The position numbers and the translations under genes were made by a program. The notes beneath the pieces are model-generated. The model was not told the origin of the DNA. It saw only the letters and a list, made by a program, of their open reading frames with translations, and ran no database searches. A DNA stretch of 64,000 nt from CAZABC01 sp964483405 (lineage in GTDB: Bacteria; Chloroflexota; Limnocylindria; Limnocylindrales; CSP1-4): the NCBI GenBank assembly GCA_964483405.1, contig CAZABC010000008.1, positions 16,394-80,393 on the forward strand, in the 5' to 3' direction. Shown piece after piece: positions 38,237 through 45,988 of this stretch. Numbering within the stretch: position 1 is the first letter of the stretch; each line of letters begins with the position of its first letter.

Positions 38237-38330
38237 CCGGGAAAGATGTGCCGCCTGCCGGATGGGTGATCGCCCGGTCGGCGGCCACCATGACGGCAGG
38301 TGTCAAGGCACCGGCCCGGAAGGGCGGTGC
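38237..38330 (+). promoter_or_regulatory. Structured leader RNA with two mutually exclusive folds
   Basis: Fold 1: outer helix CCGGG/CCCGG (38237-38241 with 38315-38319) and GTGCC/GGCAC (38248-38252 with 38307-38311) enclose a long hairpin. That hairpin is built from CCTGCCG/CGGCAGG (38254-38260 with 38294-38300), ATGG-TG/CACCAT (38262-38268 with 38286-38291) and CGCC/GGCG. Fold 2: GCACC-G-GCCC pairs with GGGC-GGTGC (38308-38317 with 38322-38330) around a GGAA tetraloop and would break the outer helix of fold 1. This switch-like geometry sits upstream of the cytochrome c maturation operon. No known riboswitch class was recognised. Confidence 0.45.
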
Positions 38331-38362
38331 GGAAGGGAAAGGGCGATCTCATGGAAGGGACC

Positions 38363-38392
38363 ATGCGAGCGCGCGTGCGGGTCCGGCGATGA
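38363..38392 (+). CDS. Possible Arg-rich leader peptide
   Basis: ATG at 38363 preceded by GGAAGGG at 3 bp opens a nine-codon frame, MRARVRVRR, whose TGA overlaps the ATG of the next gene by 4 bp (ATGA). Five of nine residues are Arg. The ribosome binding site is the best in this leader, so translation of the TPR gene may depend on it. Alternatively the site simply serves a longer in-frame form of the TPR protein, but the frames differ. Too short to support on coding statistics. Confidence 0.35.
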   Translation: MRARVRVRR

Positions 38393-39591
38393 CCGCGACC
38401 CGGCAGCCGCTCACCCCACAGCAGGCCGAGCAGGAGCTGCTCGGCCGTCTCGGCCTGACCCGGGCCGCTTCATCCGAAGATGTGGAAGCCGCGCATCGCG
38501 CGGTCACCGCCTACCTGGCGCACGCGCCCCGCGAGCTCAAGGATTGGGCTCGCCGCCAGGCCGCCGAGGCGGACGAGGCCTACGCCCTCCTCATCGACCC
38601 CTCCGCGTTGCCGGACCCCGCCGCCCTCGGGGCCGCGGTGACGCGGTCGGCGGTCGTTCCTGGCGGGCCGGCGACACCTCCGGCCCGCCAGGAACCTCAC
38701 CCCCAGCGGAACGGCAGGTCCGGCAAGGCCGCCACCGCGGCCGGCGCCGCCGCGACGAGCCCGGGCGCCGCGACCGGCCCCGACGACGACTTCGAGGCGA
38801 TGCTCGCGGCGGTCACCCCGACCGCCCACCGCGAGGCCGTCCCGACCCCGAACGTCCTCCACGCCGGCGGCCAGCCGATCGGGAAGAAGGACCGCAGCGG
38901 CCTGATCAAGGGCCTCGCGGCCGCCGCCGCGGTCGTCGGCGCCGTCGTCGTCGGCATCGTCGTCTACAACAACGGCCTGCCGGGCACGCCGGTCAACGGC
39001 GGCACCGGGCAGGCCTCGCCGCAGCCGTCGGCGCAGGCGTCCGGTCCGGTCCTCGACCAGGCCGCGGTCGCCGCGCTGATGCAGCAGATCCAGGCCGACC
39101 CGAAGGACACCGAGGCGCTGATGGGCCTCGCCGACGAGTACTACATCGTCGGCGACTTCGGCAACGCGAAGCTCTGGATCGACAAGCTGCTCGAGGTCGA
39201 CCCGAAGGACGTCCGCGGCCTCCTCGCGAGCGGCGCGGTCGCCTTCAACACCGGCGACCTCGCGACGGCGAAGACGCAGTGGGAGGCGGTCCTCGTCATC
39301 GAGCCCGAGAACGTCGAGGCCCACTACGACCTCGGCTTCCTGTACCTGAACCAGGACCCGCCCGACATGGCCGGCGTCCAGCGCGAGTGGGGCAAGGTCG
39401 TCGAGATCGCACCCGACTCCGACGTCGCCCAGACGGTCAAGGCCCACCTCGACGCGTTCGCCTCGCCGGCGCCCTCCGCCGGCGCCAGCGCCGCCCCCTC
39501 CCCCGCCCCGAGCGTGTCGCCGGCCGCGAGCCCCGACGCCAGCCCGGCCGCCTCGCCGGCCGCCAGCCCGGCGGGGTCGACGGTCCCATGA
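38389..39591 (+). CDS. TPR protein of cytochrome c maturation, CcmI-like
   Basis: A 400-residue protein. The cytoplasmic N-terminal 65 residues are helical (LTPQQAEQELLGRLGLTRAASSEDVEAAHRAVTAYLAHAPRELKDWARRQAAEADEAYALLIDP). A Pro/Ala linker, one membrane helix (about 172-195, LAAAAAVVGAVVVGIVVY) and three to four TPRs (ALMGLADEYYIVGDFGNAKLWIDKLLEVDP, GLLASGAVAFNTGDLATAKTQWEAVLVIEP, AHYDLGFLYLN) follow. The end is an Ala/Ser/Pro tail. The layout resembles CcmI-type chaperones that hand apocytochrome to the heme ligase. Start chosen at 38389; an in-frame ATG at 38290 lies within the leader structure. Overlaps ccdA by 4 bp. Confidence 0.82.
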   Translation: MTATRQPLTPQQAEQELLGRLGLTRAASSEDVEAAHRAVTAYLAHAPRELKDWARRQAAEADEAYALLIDPSALPDPAALGAAVTRSAVVPGGPATPPARQEPHPQRNGRSGKAATAAGAAATSPGAATGPDDDFEAMLAAVTPTAHREAVPTPNVLHAGGQPIGKKDRSGLIKGLAAAAAVVGAVVVGIVVYNNGLPGTPVNGGTGQASPQPSAQASGPVLDQAAVAALMQQIQADPKDTEALMGLADEYYIVGDFGNAKLWIDKLLEVDPKDVRGLLASGAVAFNTGDLATAKTQWEAVLVIEPENVEAHYDLGFLYLNQDPPDMAGVQREWGKVVEIAPDSDVAQTVKAHLDAFASPAPSAGASAAPSPAPSVSPAASPDASPAASPAASPAGSTVP

Positions 39592-40379
39592 TCGACCTCG
39601 GCACGGGCCTCGGCCTCGGGCTCCTCATCGCCTTCGTCGGCGGCGTGGTCTCGTTCGCCTCCCCGTGCTGCCTGCCGCTCGTGCCGGCCTACGTCGCCTA
39701 CATGGTCGGCACGACCGACGGCGCCCCCGATCGGCGCCGGGCCTTCCTCCACGGCCTCGCCTTCGTCGCCGGCTTCTCGCTCGTGTTCGTCGCCTTCTGG
39801 GCCTCGATCGGGGCGATCGGCTACCTCCTCGCCGACCACGTCAAGCTCCTCCGCCAGCTCGGCGGGGCGCTCCTCATCTTCCTCGGCCTCCAGGTCGCGG
39901 GCGTCATCAACGTCCGGGCCCTGTGGCGCGAGGTCCGCGTCCCGGCCCTCGCCGGCGCGGCCGGGGTCGGCGGCTTCGCCGGCGCCGGCGCCGGGGCGAG
40001 CGGCGGCGGGACGATGACCCTCGGCGGCCCGACCGGCGCGCCGAGCTACGGCCGCTCGCTCCTCCTCGGCACGTTCTTCGCCGCCGGCTGGAGCCCGTGC
40101 ATCGGGCCCATCCTCGGCGGGATCATCGGCCTGGCCTCGGCGACCGCGAGCGTCGCCCAGGGCACCGTCCTCCTCGTCGCGTACTCGGCCGGCCTCGCCG
40201 TGCCGTTCCTCGCGGTCGCGCTCGGCGCGTCGTGGGTCTCCCGGCACCTCACCTGGGTCGGGCGCCATCACCGCGCCGTGTCGCTCGTCACCGGGGCGAT
40301 GCTCGTCGTCCTCGGGATCCTGATGGTCACCAACACGCTCGGTCGGCTGGCGGCGCTGCCGTCGCCGTTCGGCATCTGA
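39588..40379 (+). CDS. ccdA: Cytochrome c biogenesis protein CcdA
   Basis: A membrane thiol transporter that passes reducing power from thioredoxin to extracytoplasmic TlpA/ResA. The 263-residue protein has six helices and the two redox Cys in VSFASPCCLPLVPAYVAYM and AAGWSPCIGPILGGIIG. A Gly/Ala-rich loop of about 35 residues lies between helices 3 and 4. It is part of a System II maturation operon with resB, resC and tlpA. Confidence 0.93.
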   Translation: MIDLGTGLGLGLLIAFVGGVVSFASPCCLPLVPAYVAYMVGTTDGAPDRRRAFLHGLAFVAGFSLVFVAFWASIGAIGYLLADHVKLLRQLGGALLIFLGLQVAGVINVRALWREVRVPALAGAAGVGGFAGAGAGASGGGTMTLGGPTGAPSYGRSLLLGTFFAAGWSPCIGPILGGIIGLASATASVAQGTVLLVAYSAGLAVPFLAVALGASWVSRHLTWVGRHHRAVSLVTGAMLVVLGILMVTNTLGRLAALPSPFGI

Positions 40380-40393
40380 CGGAGGTCCCCGCC

Positions 40394-41854
40394 ATGACAC
40401 AGGACGTCCGGAGCCACCCGGTCGCCGGACCGACGACGCCGGGGGCCGAGGTCGCGACGGTGAACGGCGTCGACGTGGCGCTCGAGAAGCTCTGGCACTT
40501 CCTGACGTCGATGAAGGTCGCGATCGTCCTCCTCCTGCTGTTCGCGGTCATCGGGCTCGTCGGGACGCTGGTCATCCAGGCGCCGGCCGGCGTCCTCGGC
40601 GACGCCGCGGCGAAGGCCGACTGGCTCGACTCGATCCGGCCCAGGTACGGCGGCCTGACCGGGATCATGGACCAGCTCCAGCTGTTCACGATCTTCTCGT
40701 CGATCTGGATGCGGGCGATCGTCATCGCCCTGACGATCAGCCTGATCGCCTGCTCGGTCCAGCGCCTGCCGGGCCTGTGGAAGACGGTCAAGCACCCGCA
40801 CGTCGACGTCGGCCCGGCGTTCTTCGAGCACGCGCCGCAGCACGAGGCGGTGCCGGTCGTCGGCCGCTCGGCGGACGAGGCGCTCAAGACCGTGACCGCG
40901 GTCTTCAAGAAGCACCGCTACCGCGTGGTGTCGACCGACGACGGCGTCGTCCACGTCTACGCCGACAAGAACCGCTGGACCGGCTTCCTCTCGGTGATGG
41001 CCCACCTGGCGCTCGTCGTGATCCTCATCGGGGTCATGGTCGGCAGCATGTTCGGGTTCCGCGACGGCGAGTTCATCCTCGCCGAGGGCTCGAGCCTGCC
41101 GGTCCCGACGATGGCGGGGATGACGATCGCCCTCGAGTCCTTCGAGGACGCCTACTACGCCGAGACCGGCGCCCCCGCCGACTACGCCAGCGACGTCGTC
41201 GTCTACCAGGACGGCCAGGAGGTCCAGCGCCAGACCATCCGGGTCAACGAGCCCCTCCGCATCGGCGACCTCTCCTTCTTCCAGTCGTTCTACGGCCCGG
41301 CGGCGGCGATCAAGGTCACCGGCGAGGGCGACAAGACGCTCGTCGAGGAGGGGGTCCCGCTGGCCTGGTCGATGGACAACGGCGCCCGGGTCGGTTCGGT
41401 CACGATCCCCGAGGCCGGGCTCGTCGCCTGGATCGTCGGGACGACCGGCTCGACCGACCCGGAGGTCAAGCCCGGCCAGGTCCGGGTCGAGGTCTACAAG
41501 GCCGACGAGGCCGGGACGTTCGTCGAGGGCAAGACGATCGACCAGAACGTCGCCACGACCGTCGGCGGCCTCACCTTCACCTTCCAGCGCGAGATCCAGT
41601 TCACCGGGCTCTCGGTCGCCAAGGATCCCGGCGTGATGATCGTCTGGCTCGGCTCCCTGCTCCTGATGGTCGGCTTCGTGGCCCGCTTCACGCTGCCGCA
41701 CCGCCGGATCTGGGCCCGGATCGCCAGCGAGGACAAGGGCCGCACGACGCTCGCCCTGGCGTCGCCCGGGGCCCGTGACGTGACCCAGGGCACCGAGTTC
41801 GCCGACCTCGTGGTCGATGTTCGCGCGGCGCTGGCAGCGCCCCGCCAAGCCTAG
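40394..41854 (+). CDS. resB: Cytochrome c biogenesis protein ResB (Ccs1)
   Basis: One half of the System II heme lyase, which exports heme and joins it to CXXCH sites. The 486-residue protein shows the ResB start WHFLTSMKVAIVLLLLFAVIGLVGTLV, a second and third helix (IWMRAIVIALTISLIACSVQRLP; VMAHLALVVILIGVMVGSMFGF), a large external beta domain with RVNEPLRIGDLSFFQSFYGPAA, and a final helix (VMIVWLGSLLLMVGFVARF) followed by the typical HRRIWARI. Start ATG at 40394 after GGAGG. Confidence 0.93.
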   Translation: MTQDVRSHPVAGPTTPGAEVATVNGVDVALEKLWHFLTSMKVAIVLLLLFAVIGLVGTLVIQAPAGVLGDAAAKADWLDSIRPRYGGLTGIMDQLQLFTIFSSIWMRAIVIALTISLIACSVQRLPGLWKTVKHPHVDVGPAFFEHAPQHEAVPVVGRSADEALKTVTAVFKKHRYRVVSTDDGVVHVYADKNRWTGFLSVMAHLALVVILIGVMVGSMFGFRDGEFILAEGSSLPVPTMAGMTIALESFEDAYYAETGAPADYASDVVVYQDGQEVQRQTIRVNEPLRIGDLSFFQSFYGPAAAIKVTGEGDKTLVEEGVPLAWSMDNGARVGSVTIPEAGLVAWIVGTTGSTDPEVKPGQVRVEVYKADEAGTFVEGKTIDQNVATTVGGLTFTFQREIQFTGLSVAKDPGVMIVWLGSLLLMVGFVARFTLPHRRIWARIASEDKGRTTLALASPGARDVTQGTEFADLVVDVRAALAAPRQA

Positions 41855-41864
41855 GAGCGCGAAG

Positions 41865-42749
41865 ATGTACAAGATGTCGGAATACGCCTTCGTGGCGGCA
41901 TTCCTGGCGATCGGACTGGCGATGCTGACCTACATCGCCTACGCCCTGTCGGGCATCCGGGCGGCCAGGATGCAGACGGCCGGCGGGTCGATGCAGACCG
42001 GCACGGTCGCCTTCGTCGCCGGCCCGCGGACCGCGGCGATCGGCCGCTACGCGACGATGCTCGCCTGGCTCGGCTTCGGCGGCCTGACCGTCAGCCTCGC
42101 CTTCCGGGCGGTCGCGACCGGCCATGGCCCGTTCGCCAACATGTACGAGTTCTCGGTCGCGTTCGCCTGGGGGATCATGGGCGCGTACCTCTGGTTCGAG
42201 CGCAAGTACCACCAGCGCATCCTGGCGATCTTCGCCCTGCCGGTGGCCCTCGGCCTGATGGCCTACGCGACGACCATCCCGTCGGACATCGAGCCGCTCG
42301 TCCCGGCCCTCCAGAACAACCTGCTGCTGACCGTCCACGTCGCCGTCGCGATCGTCGCCTACGGCGCCTTCACCGTCGCCTTCGCGGCCTCGCTCCTGTA
42401 CCTCATCCAGCCCGAGGGCGGCCGGTGGGGCCTCCCCAAGCCGCAGGTCCTCGACGAGATCGGCTACCGCGCGGTCGTCGTCGGCTTCCCGTTCATGACC
42501 CTCGTCATCATCCTCGGCGCCCTGTGGGCCGAGGTGGCCTGGGGCCGCTACTGGGGCTGGGATCCCAAGGAGACCGCCTCGCTCGTGACGTGGCTCATCT
42601 ACGGCGCCTACCTCCACGCCCGGGTCGTCCGCGGCTGGCGGGGCCGGAAGGCGGCGTTCCTGCTGGTCATCGGCTTCGGGGCGACGCTCTTCACCTACTT
42701 CGGGAACCTGTTCTTCGGCGGGCTCCACAGCTACTCCGGGCTCGGCTGA
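41865..42749 (+). CDS. ccsA: Cytochrome c biogenesis protein CcsA/ResC
   Basis: The heme-handling subunit of System II. The 294-residue polytopic protein contains the heme-binding tryptophan-rich motif WGRYWGWDPKETASLVTWLIYGAYLHARV and flanking His residues on external loops (ATGHGPFANMYE; NNLLLTVHVAVAIVAYG; FGGLHSYSGLG). ATG at 41865 follows GGAG; a frame extension overlaps resB but lacks a start signal. With ResB it forms the complete synthetase. Confidence 0.94.
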   Translation: MYKMSEYAFVAAFLAIGLAMLTYIAYALSGIRAARMQTAGGSMQTGTVAFVAGPRTAAIGRYATMLAWLGFGGLTVSLAFRAVATGHGPFANMYEFSVAFAWGIMGAYLWFERKYHQRILAIFALPVALGLMAYATTIPSDIEPLVPALQNNLLLTVHVAVAIVAYGAFTVAFAASLLYLIQPEGGRWGLPKPQVLDEIGYRAVVVGFPFMTLVIILGALWAEVAWGRYWGWDPKETASLVTWLIYGAYLHARVVRGWRGRKAAFLLVIGFGATLFTYFGNLFFGGLHSYSGLG

Positions 42750-42775
42750 GCACCGATGGCGAGCGGAGACGTGCG

Positions 42776-43375
42776 ATGAGCGTTCACGAGGCCAGCGCCC
42801 CGCGCTCGGGCTTCGCGCTCGGTGGCCGCCTGGCGACGATCCTCGTCGTGGCGGTCACGGCGGTCCTGATCGCGGTGGTCGCGTTCGTCATCGAGCAGCC
42901 CACCGCCGGCGGCCTGACCGACGTCGAGCTGAGCGGCGACGTGGCCATGGCGGCGCCGGCGGTCGGCGAGACCGCGCCCGACTTCAAGACCCTCACGGTC
43001 GATGGCGAGTCGGTCAGCCTGTCCGACTTCGAGGGCCAGCCGGTCTGGCTCACCTTCGGTGCCAGCTGGTGCCCGGACTGCCGGGTCGAGGCGCCCGACC
43101 TCGAGGCGACCTACCAGAAGTTCAAGGACCAGGGGCTCGTCGTCCTCGCGGTGAACATCGAGGAGGACGCCGAGGCGGTCAAGGCGTACTGGGCCCGGGC
43201 GGGCCTGACCTTCCCGGCCGTCGCCGACCCGACGACGGCGATCGCCAGCCGCTACCGGGTCCTCGGCATCCCGACCCACTACTTCATCGAGCCGGACGGG
43301 ACGATCGCCGAGATCAAGCTCGGCGGCCTCCGGCCCGAGACGATGGAGACGCTCGTCACCGGGATCATGGAGTAG
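42776..43375 (+). CDS. Thioredoxin-like protein TlpA/ResA
   Basis: A 199-residue membrane-anchored thioredoxin. One helix (LATILVVAVTAVLIAVVAFVI, about 19-39) is followed by a TlpA-like domain with the redox motif WCPDC (98-102) and the cis-Pro in GIPTHYFIEPDG. It is predicted to reduce apocytochrome CXXCH thiols using electrons from CcdA. The strong representation of heme proteins next door fits this role. Confidence 0.92.
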   Translation: MSVHEASAPRSGFALGGRLATILVVAVTAVLIAVVAFVIEQPTAGGLTDVELSGDVAMAAPAVGETAPDFKTLTVDGESVSLSDFEGQPVWLTFGASWCPDCRVEAPDLEATYQKFKDQGLVVLAVNIEEDAEAVKAYWARAGLTFPAVADPTTAIASRYRVLGIPTHYFIEPDGTIAEIKLGGLRPETMETLVTGIME

Positions 43376-43384
43376 GGCCCTGGC

Positions 43385-45208
43385 ATGACCGACCCCGGCG
43401 CGCCCGGAACGCCGCCCGACGAGCTCCCCGAGGTCGTCCCGGCCGAAGCCGCGCCCGAGATGGCCGAGCCCGCTGCGGGCGAGCCGGCCGATGGCGGGTC
43501 GGAGGCCGTGCTCGAGGTGGCGACCGGTCCCGGCTCGACGCGCCGGCGGTTCCGGGTCGGCCTCCCCCGCTCGAAGACGGGGCTGTTCGCGCTCCTCCTG
43601 GTCCTCGGCGGGGTCGGCTTCGCCATCGCCTTCACCGGCGCCTCGGTGCTCCACTGGACCGAGACGGCCGACTTCTGCGGCCGCTGCCACCAGATGGAGC
43701 CCGAGCTGCTGGCCTACGAGATGGGACCCCACCGGGACGTCGCCTGCGCCGAGTGCCATGTCGAGCCCGGCGTCGCCGGCTGGATCAAGGCGAAGGTCAA
43801 CGGCACCCGCCAGCTCGCCGAGGTCATCCTCGGCGTCTATCCCGAGCCGATCCCGCCGCCCGACCACGCCGACCTCCCGTCGGCCGAGGACACCTGCATG
43901 CGGTGCCACTCGCCGAGCTTCTTCGCCCTCAGCTCGCTGACGACGCGCGTCCAGTTCTCCGAGGACGAGCCGAACTCGCGGCAGGCCGTCGGCCTCCTCG
44001 TCCGGCCGTCCAGCGGCGACCAGCTCGACGAGAGCCGGAGCGTCCACTGGCACGTCCTTCGCGAGGTCGACTACTGGGCGCCCGACGAGGACACCCAGTC
44101 GATCGACCTCATCGAGGCGACGGCACCGGACGGCTCGATCCGGACGTTCATCGCCCGGGATCAGGTCGAGTTCGCCGACGACACCCAGCCCGAGATCGAC
44201 GCCATCAAGGCGTCGCAGCCGCTCCGCGAGATGTCCTGCTACGACTGCCACAACCGCGTCGGCCACCCGATCCCGAACCCCCGCCGGAGCCAGGACGCCG
44301 ACATGCAGGCCGAGCTGATCGACGCCGAGCTGCCGTACATCAAGCGCGAGGGCCAGCGGCTGCTGTGGCAGGGCTACCCGAGCGTCGAGGCGGCCGAGCA
44401 GGAGATCGCCAAGCTCGACAAGTTCTACGAGCTCAACTACCCCGATGTCGCCGAGGCGAAGTCCGACGAGATCGACCAGGCGATCGAGCAGCTCCAGTTC
44501 CTCTACCGGCTCACGGCGACCCCGGAGATGAAGGTCACCGCGGCGACGTACCCCGACAACATCGGCCACATCGACTTCCCGGGCTGCTTCCGGTGCCACG
44601 ATGGCGGCCACTATCTCGTCAAGGACGGGGTCGTCCTCGACGAGGCCATCCCCTCGGCCTGCGACACGTGCCACACCTTCCCGCAGATCGGCGGCCCGGT
44701 CGCCACCCTGCCGCTCGGCGTCCCGCCCGACACCCACGACGACACGCTGTGGGTCTTCAACCACAAGGACGCCGCGCCCTCGGTCGATCCCGGCGGGACC
44801 AGCTGCGGCGAGTGCCACGCCCGCGACTACTGCTCGAGCTGCCACGAGAGCGGCGCCATCGACGTGACCCACGACGAGATGGCCGTCAACCACGCCCAGG
44901 TCATCCGCGAGGCCCCCGAAGGCGCCGCGTCCTGCGCCTACTGCCACCAGCCGGCGTACTGCGCCAGCTGCCACACGGGTCGGGTCATGCCCGGCTCGGC
45001 CCCGTGGCCCGGCGAGGACACCGAGGCGGATGCGGGTGGCGGCGAGACCGGCGACACATCCGCGGGCCCGGCCACGGTCGAGGGCGCCGTCGCCCCGCTC
45101 GGCCCGGTCGGACCGGACGGCTACGTCCACCGGCGGGGCGCGACGCCGTCGCCCGGCAGCCTCCGGTTCCCGCTGCTCGTGACCGGGACCGCGGTGCCAC
45201 CCGGCTAG
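43385..45208 (+). CDS. Ten-heme NapC/NirT-like membrane cytochrome c
   Basis: A 607-residue protein. An acidic cytoplasmic start and a signal-anchor helix (GLFALLLVLGGVGFAIAFTGASVLHW, about 65-90) lead into a NapC/NirT-type tetraheme-like region (FCGRCHQMEPELLAYEMGPHRDVACAECHVEPG...WIKAKVNG). Ten CXXCH sites follow in order: CGRCH, CAECH, CMRCH, CYDCH, CFRCH, CDTCH, CGECH, CSSCH, CAYCH and CASCH. The C-terminal 75 residues are Gly/Pro-rich without heme. NapC-type proteins accept electrons from quinol, so this could feed the soluble or surface multiheme proteins upstream. Gene starts 9 bp after tlpA. Confidence 0.88.
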   Translation: MTDPGAPGTPPDELPEVVPAEAAPEMAEPAAGEPADGGSEAVLEVATGPGSTRRRFRVGLPRSKTGLFALLLVLGGVGFAIAFTGASVLHWTETADFCGRCHQMEPELLAYEMGPHRDVACAECHVEPGVAGWIKAKVNGTRQLAEVILGVYPEPIPPPDHADLPSAEDTCMRCHSPSFFALSSLTTRVQFSEDEPNSRQAVGLLVRPSSGDQLDESRSVHWHVLREVDYWAPDEDTQSIDLIEATAPDGSIRTFIARDQVEFADDTQPEIDAIKASQPLREMSCYDCHNRVGHPIPNPRRSQDADMQAELIDAELPYIKREGQRLLWQGYPSVEAAEQEIAKLDKFYELNYPDVAEAKSDEIDQAIEQLQFLYRLTATPEMKVTAATYPDNIGHIDFPGCFRCHDGGHYLVKDGVVLDEAIPSACDTCHTFPQIGGPVATLPLGVPPDTHDDTLWVFNHKDAAPSVDPGGTSCGECHARDYCSSCHESGAIDVTHDEMAVNHAQVIREAPEGAASCAYCHQPAYCASCHTGRVMPGSAPWPGEDTEADAGGGETGDTSAGPATVEGAVAPLGPVGPDGYVHRRGATPSPGSLRFPLLVTGTAVPPG

Positions 45209-45308
45209 ATCCGCATGCCGGCGTTGCGGGGCCCGGTCATGCCGGGACTCGCGCGGCGGCCCACCACATACCCCGGTCGGGCGCATCCCTTCCCGCCCGA
45301 CCGGTACC

Positions 45309-45341
45309 GGAAGGCCCCGGGGGTCGCCCCCGGGGCCTTCC
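45309..45341. terminator. Strong hairpin after the decaheme gene
   Basis: A perfect 15-bp stem (45309-45323 with 45327-45341, GGAAGGCCCCGGGGG and complement) with a TCG loop, 100 bp after the stop codon. No T-run follows; likely terminator of the maturation operon. Confidence 0.65.
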
Positions 45342-45664
45342 AACGTCCCCCTCGGTCCGACGCCGCGGACCGTCGACCGGGCGCGGGGCGCGGCCTGGGG
45401 GCGCGGGGCGGGTGCGGGGCGCGGGGCGCGGCCGGGGGGGCGCCCGGGGCCGGCGGCGGGCATCGCGCTCGGCGGCGCGAGGGCGGGGGGCGCGAGGGCG
45501 GAGGGCGCGAGGGCGGGGCACCGCACCCGGCGGGGCNNNNNNNNNNNNNNNNNNNNNNNNNNNNNNNNNNNNNNNNNNNNNNNNNNNNNNNNNNNNNNNN
45601 NNNNNNNNNNNNNNNNNNNNNNNNNNNNNNNNNNNNGGCGGGGCACCGCACCCGGCGGGGCGGG

Positions 45665-45686
45665 TTTTGCATCTCATGCAGAAGTC
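45665..45686. repeat. Copy B of the TGCATC-type palindrome
   Basis: TTTTGCATCTCATGCAGAAG followed by TCCGAC; TGCATC-TCA-TGCA core. Lies 29 bp right of gap 2. Confidence 0.5.
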
Positions 45687-45880
45687 CGACGTTGTCCCCG
45701 CCCCCGAGCCCGTGGGGGCCCCTTCCGGGCCGCGTGTCGCTGCACGACCGAACGATCCTCGCACCTTCCGGCACGCGTCAGACCGTGGCACGAGCGTCAA
45801 CCCGCGCCGTGCGACACAGCCGGACGGTGGACCGGTCGCCGCTGGACCCGCCCGGACCCCATCGGACCGTCACGGCGGTC

Positions 45881-45905
45881 GCACTTGTGCATCAGGTGCA
45901 AGTGC
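45881..45905. promoter_or_regulatory. Copy C of the TGCATC-type palindrome, upstream of the HTH gene
   Basis: Arms GCACTTG (45881-45887) and CAAGTGC (45899-45905) enclose TGCATCAGGTG. It lies 84 bp upstream of the XRE-type regulator start and is the most symmetric of three related sites; a plausible autoregulatory operator. Confidence 0.45.
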
Positions 45906-45988
45906 CGACGTCGTCGGCGGCGGGGCGTCGGCGCGGCAGGGCGACGGGACGGCGCGGCAGATGAGCGCCGTCTGCTGTGGAGCGGCGG

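Larger units (their letters stand above)
45342..45988. other. Non-coding low-complexity region with assembly gap 2
   Basis: Contains GCGGGGCGC-type repeats, a 100-N gap (45537-45636) and no supported gene. The same 25 bp (beginning GGCGGGGCACCGCACCCGGC) ends the left contig at 45512-45536 and begins the right contig at 45637-45661. The two contigs therefore probably overlap and the true gap may be zero, or a repeat array. Confidence 0.85.

Noticed and set aside
38237..38392. Known cyclic-di-GMP, cobalamin or SAH riboswitch
   Set aside because: The conserved core sequences of these classes could not be found on either strand, so it is reported only as an unclassified structure.
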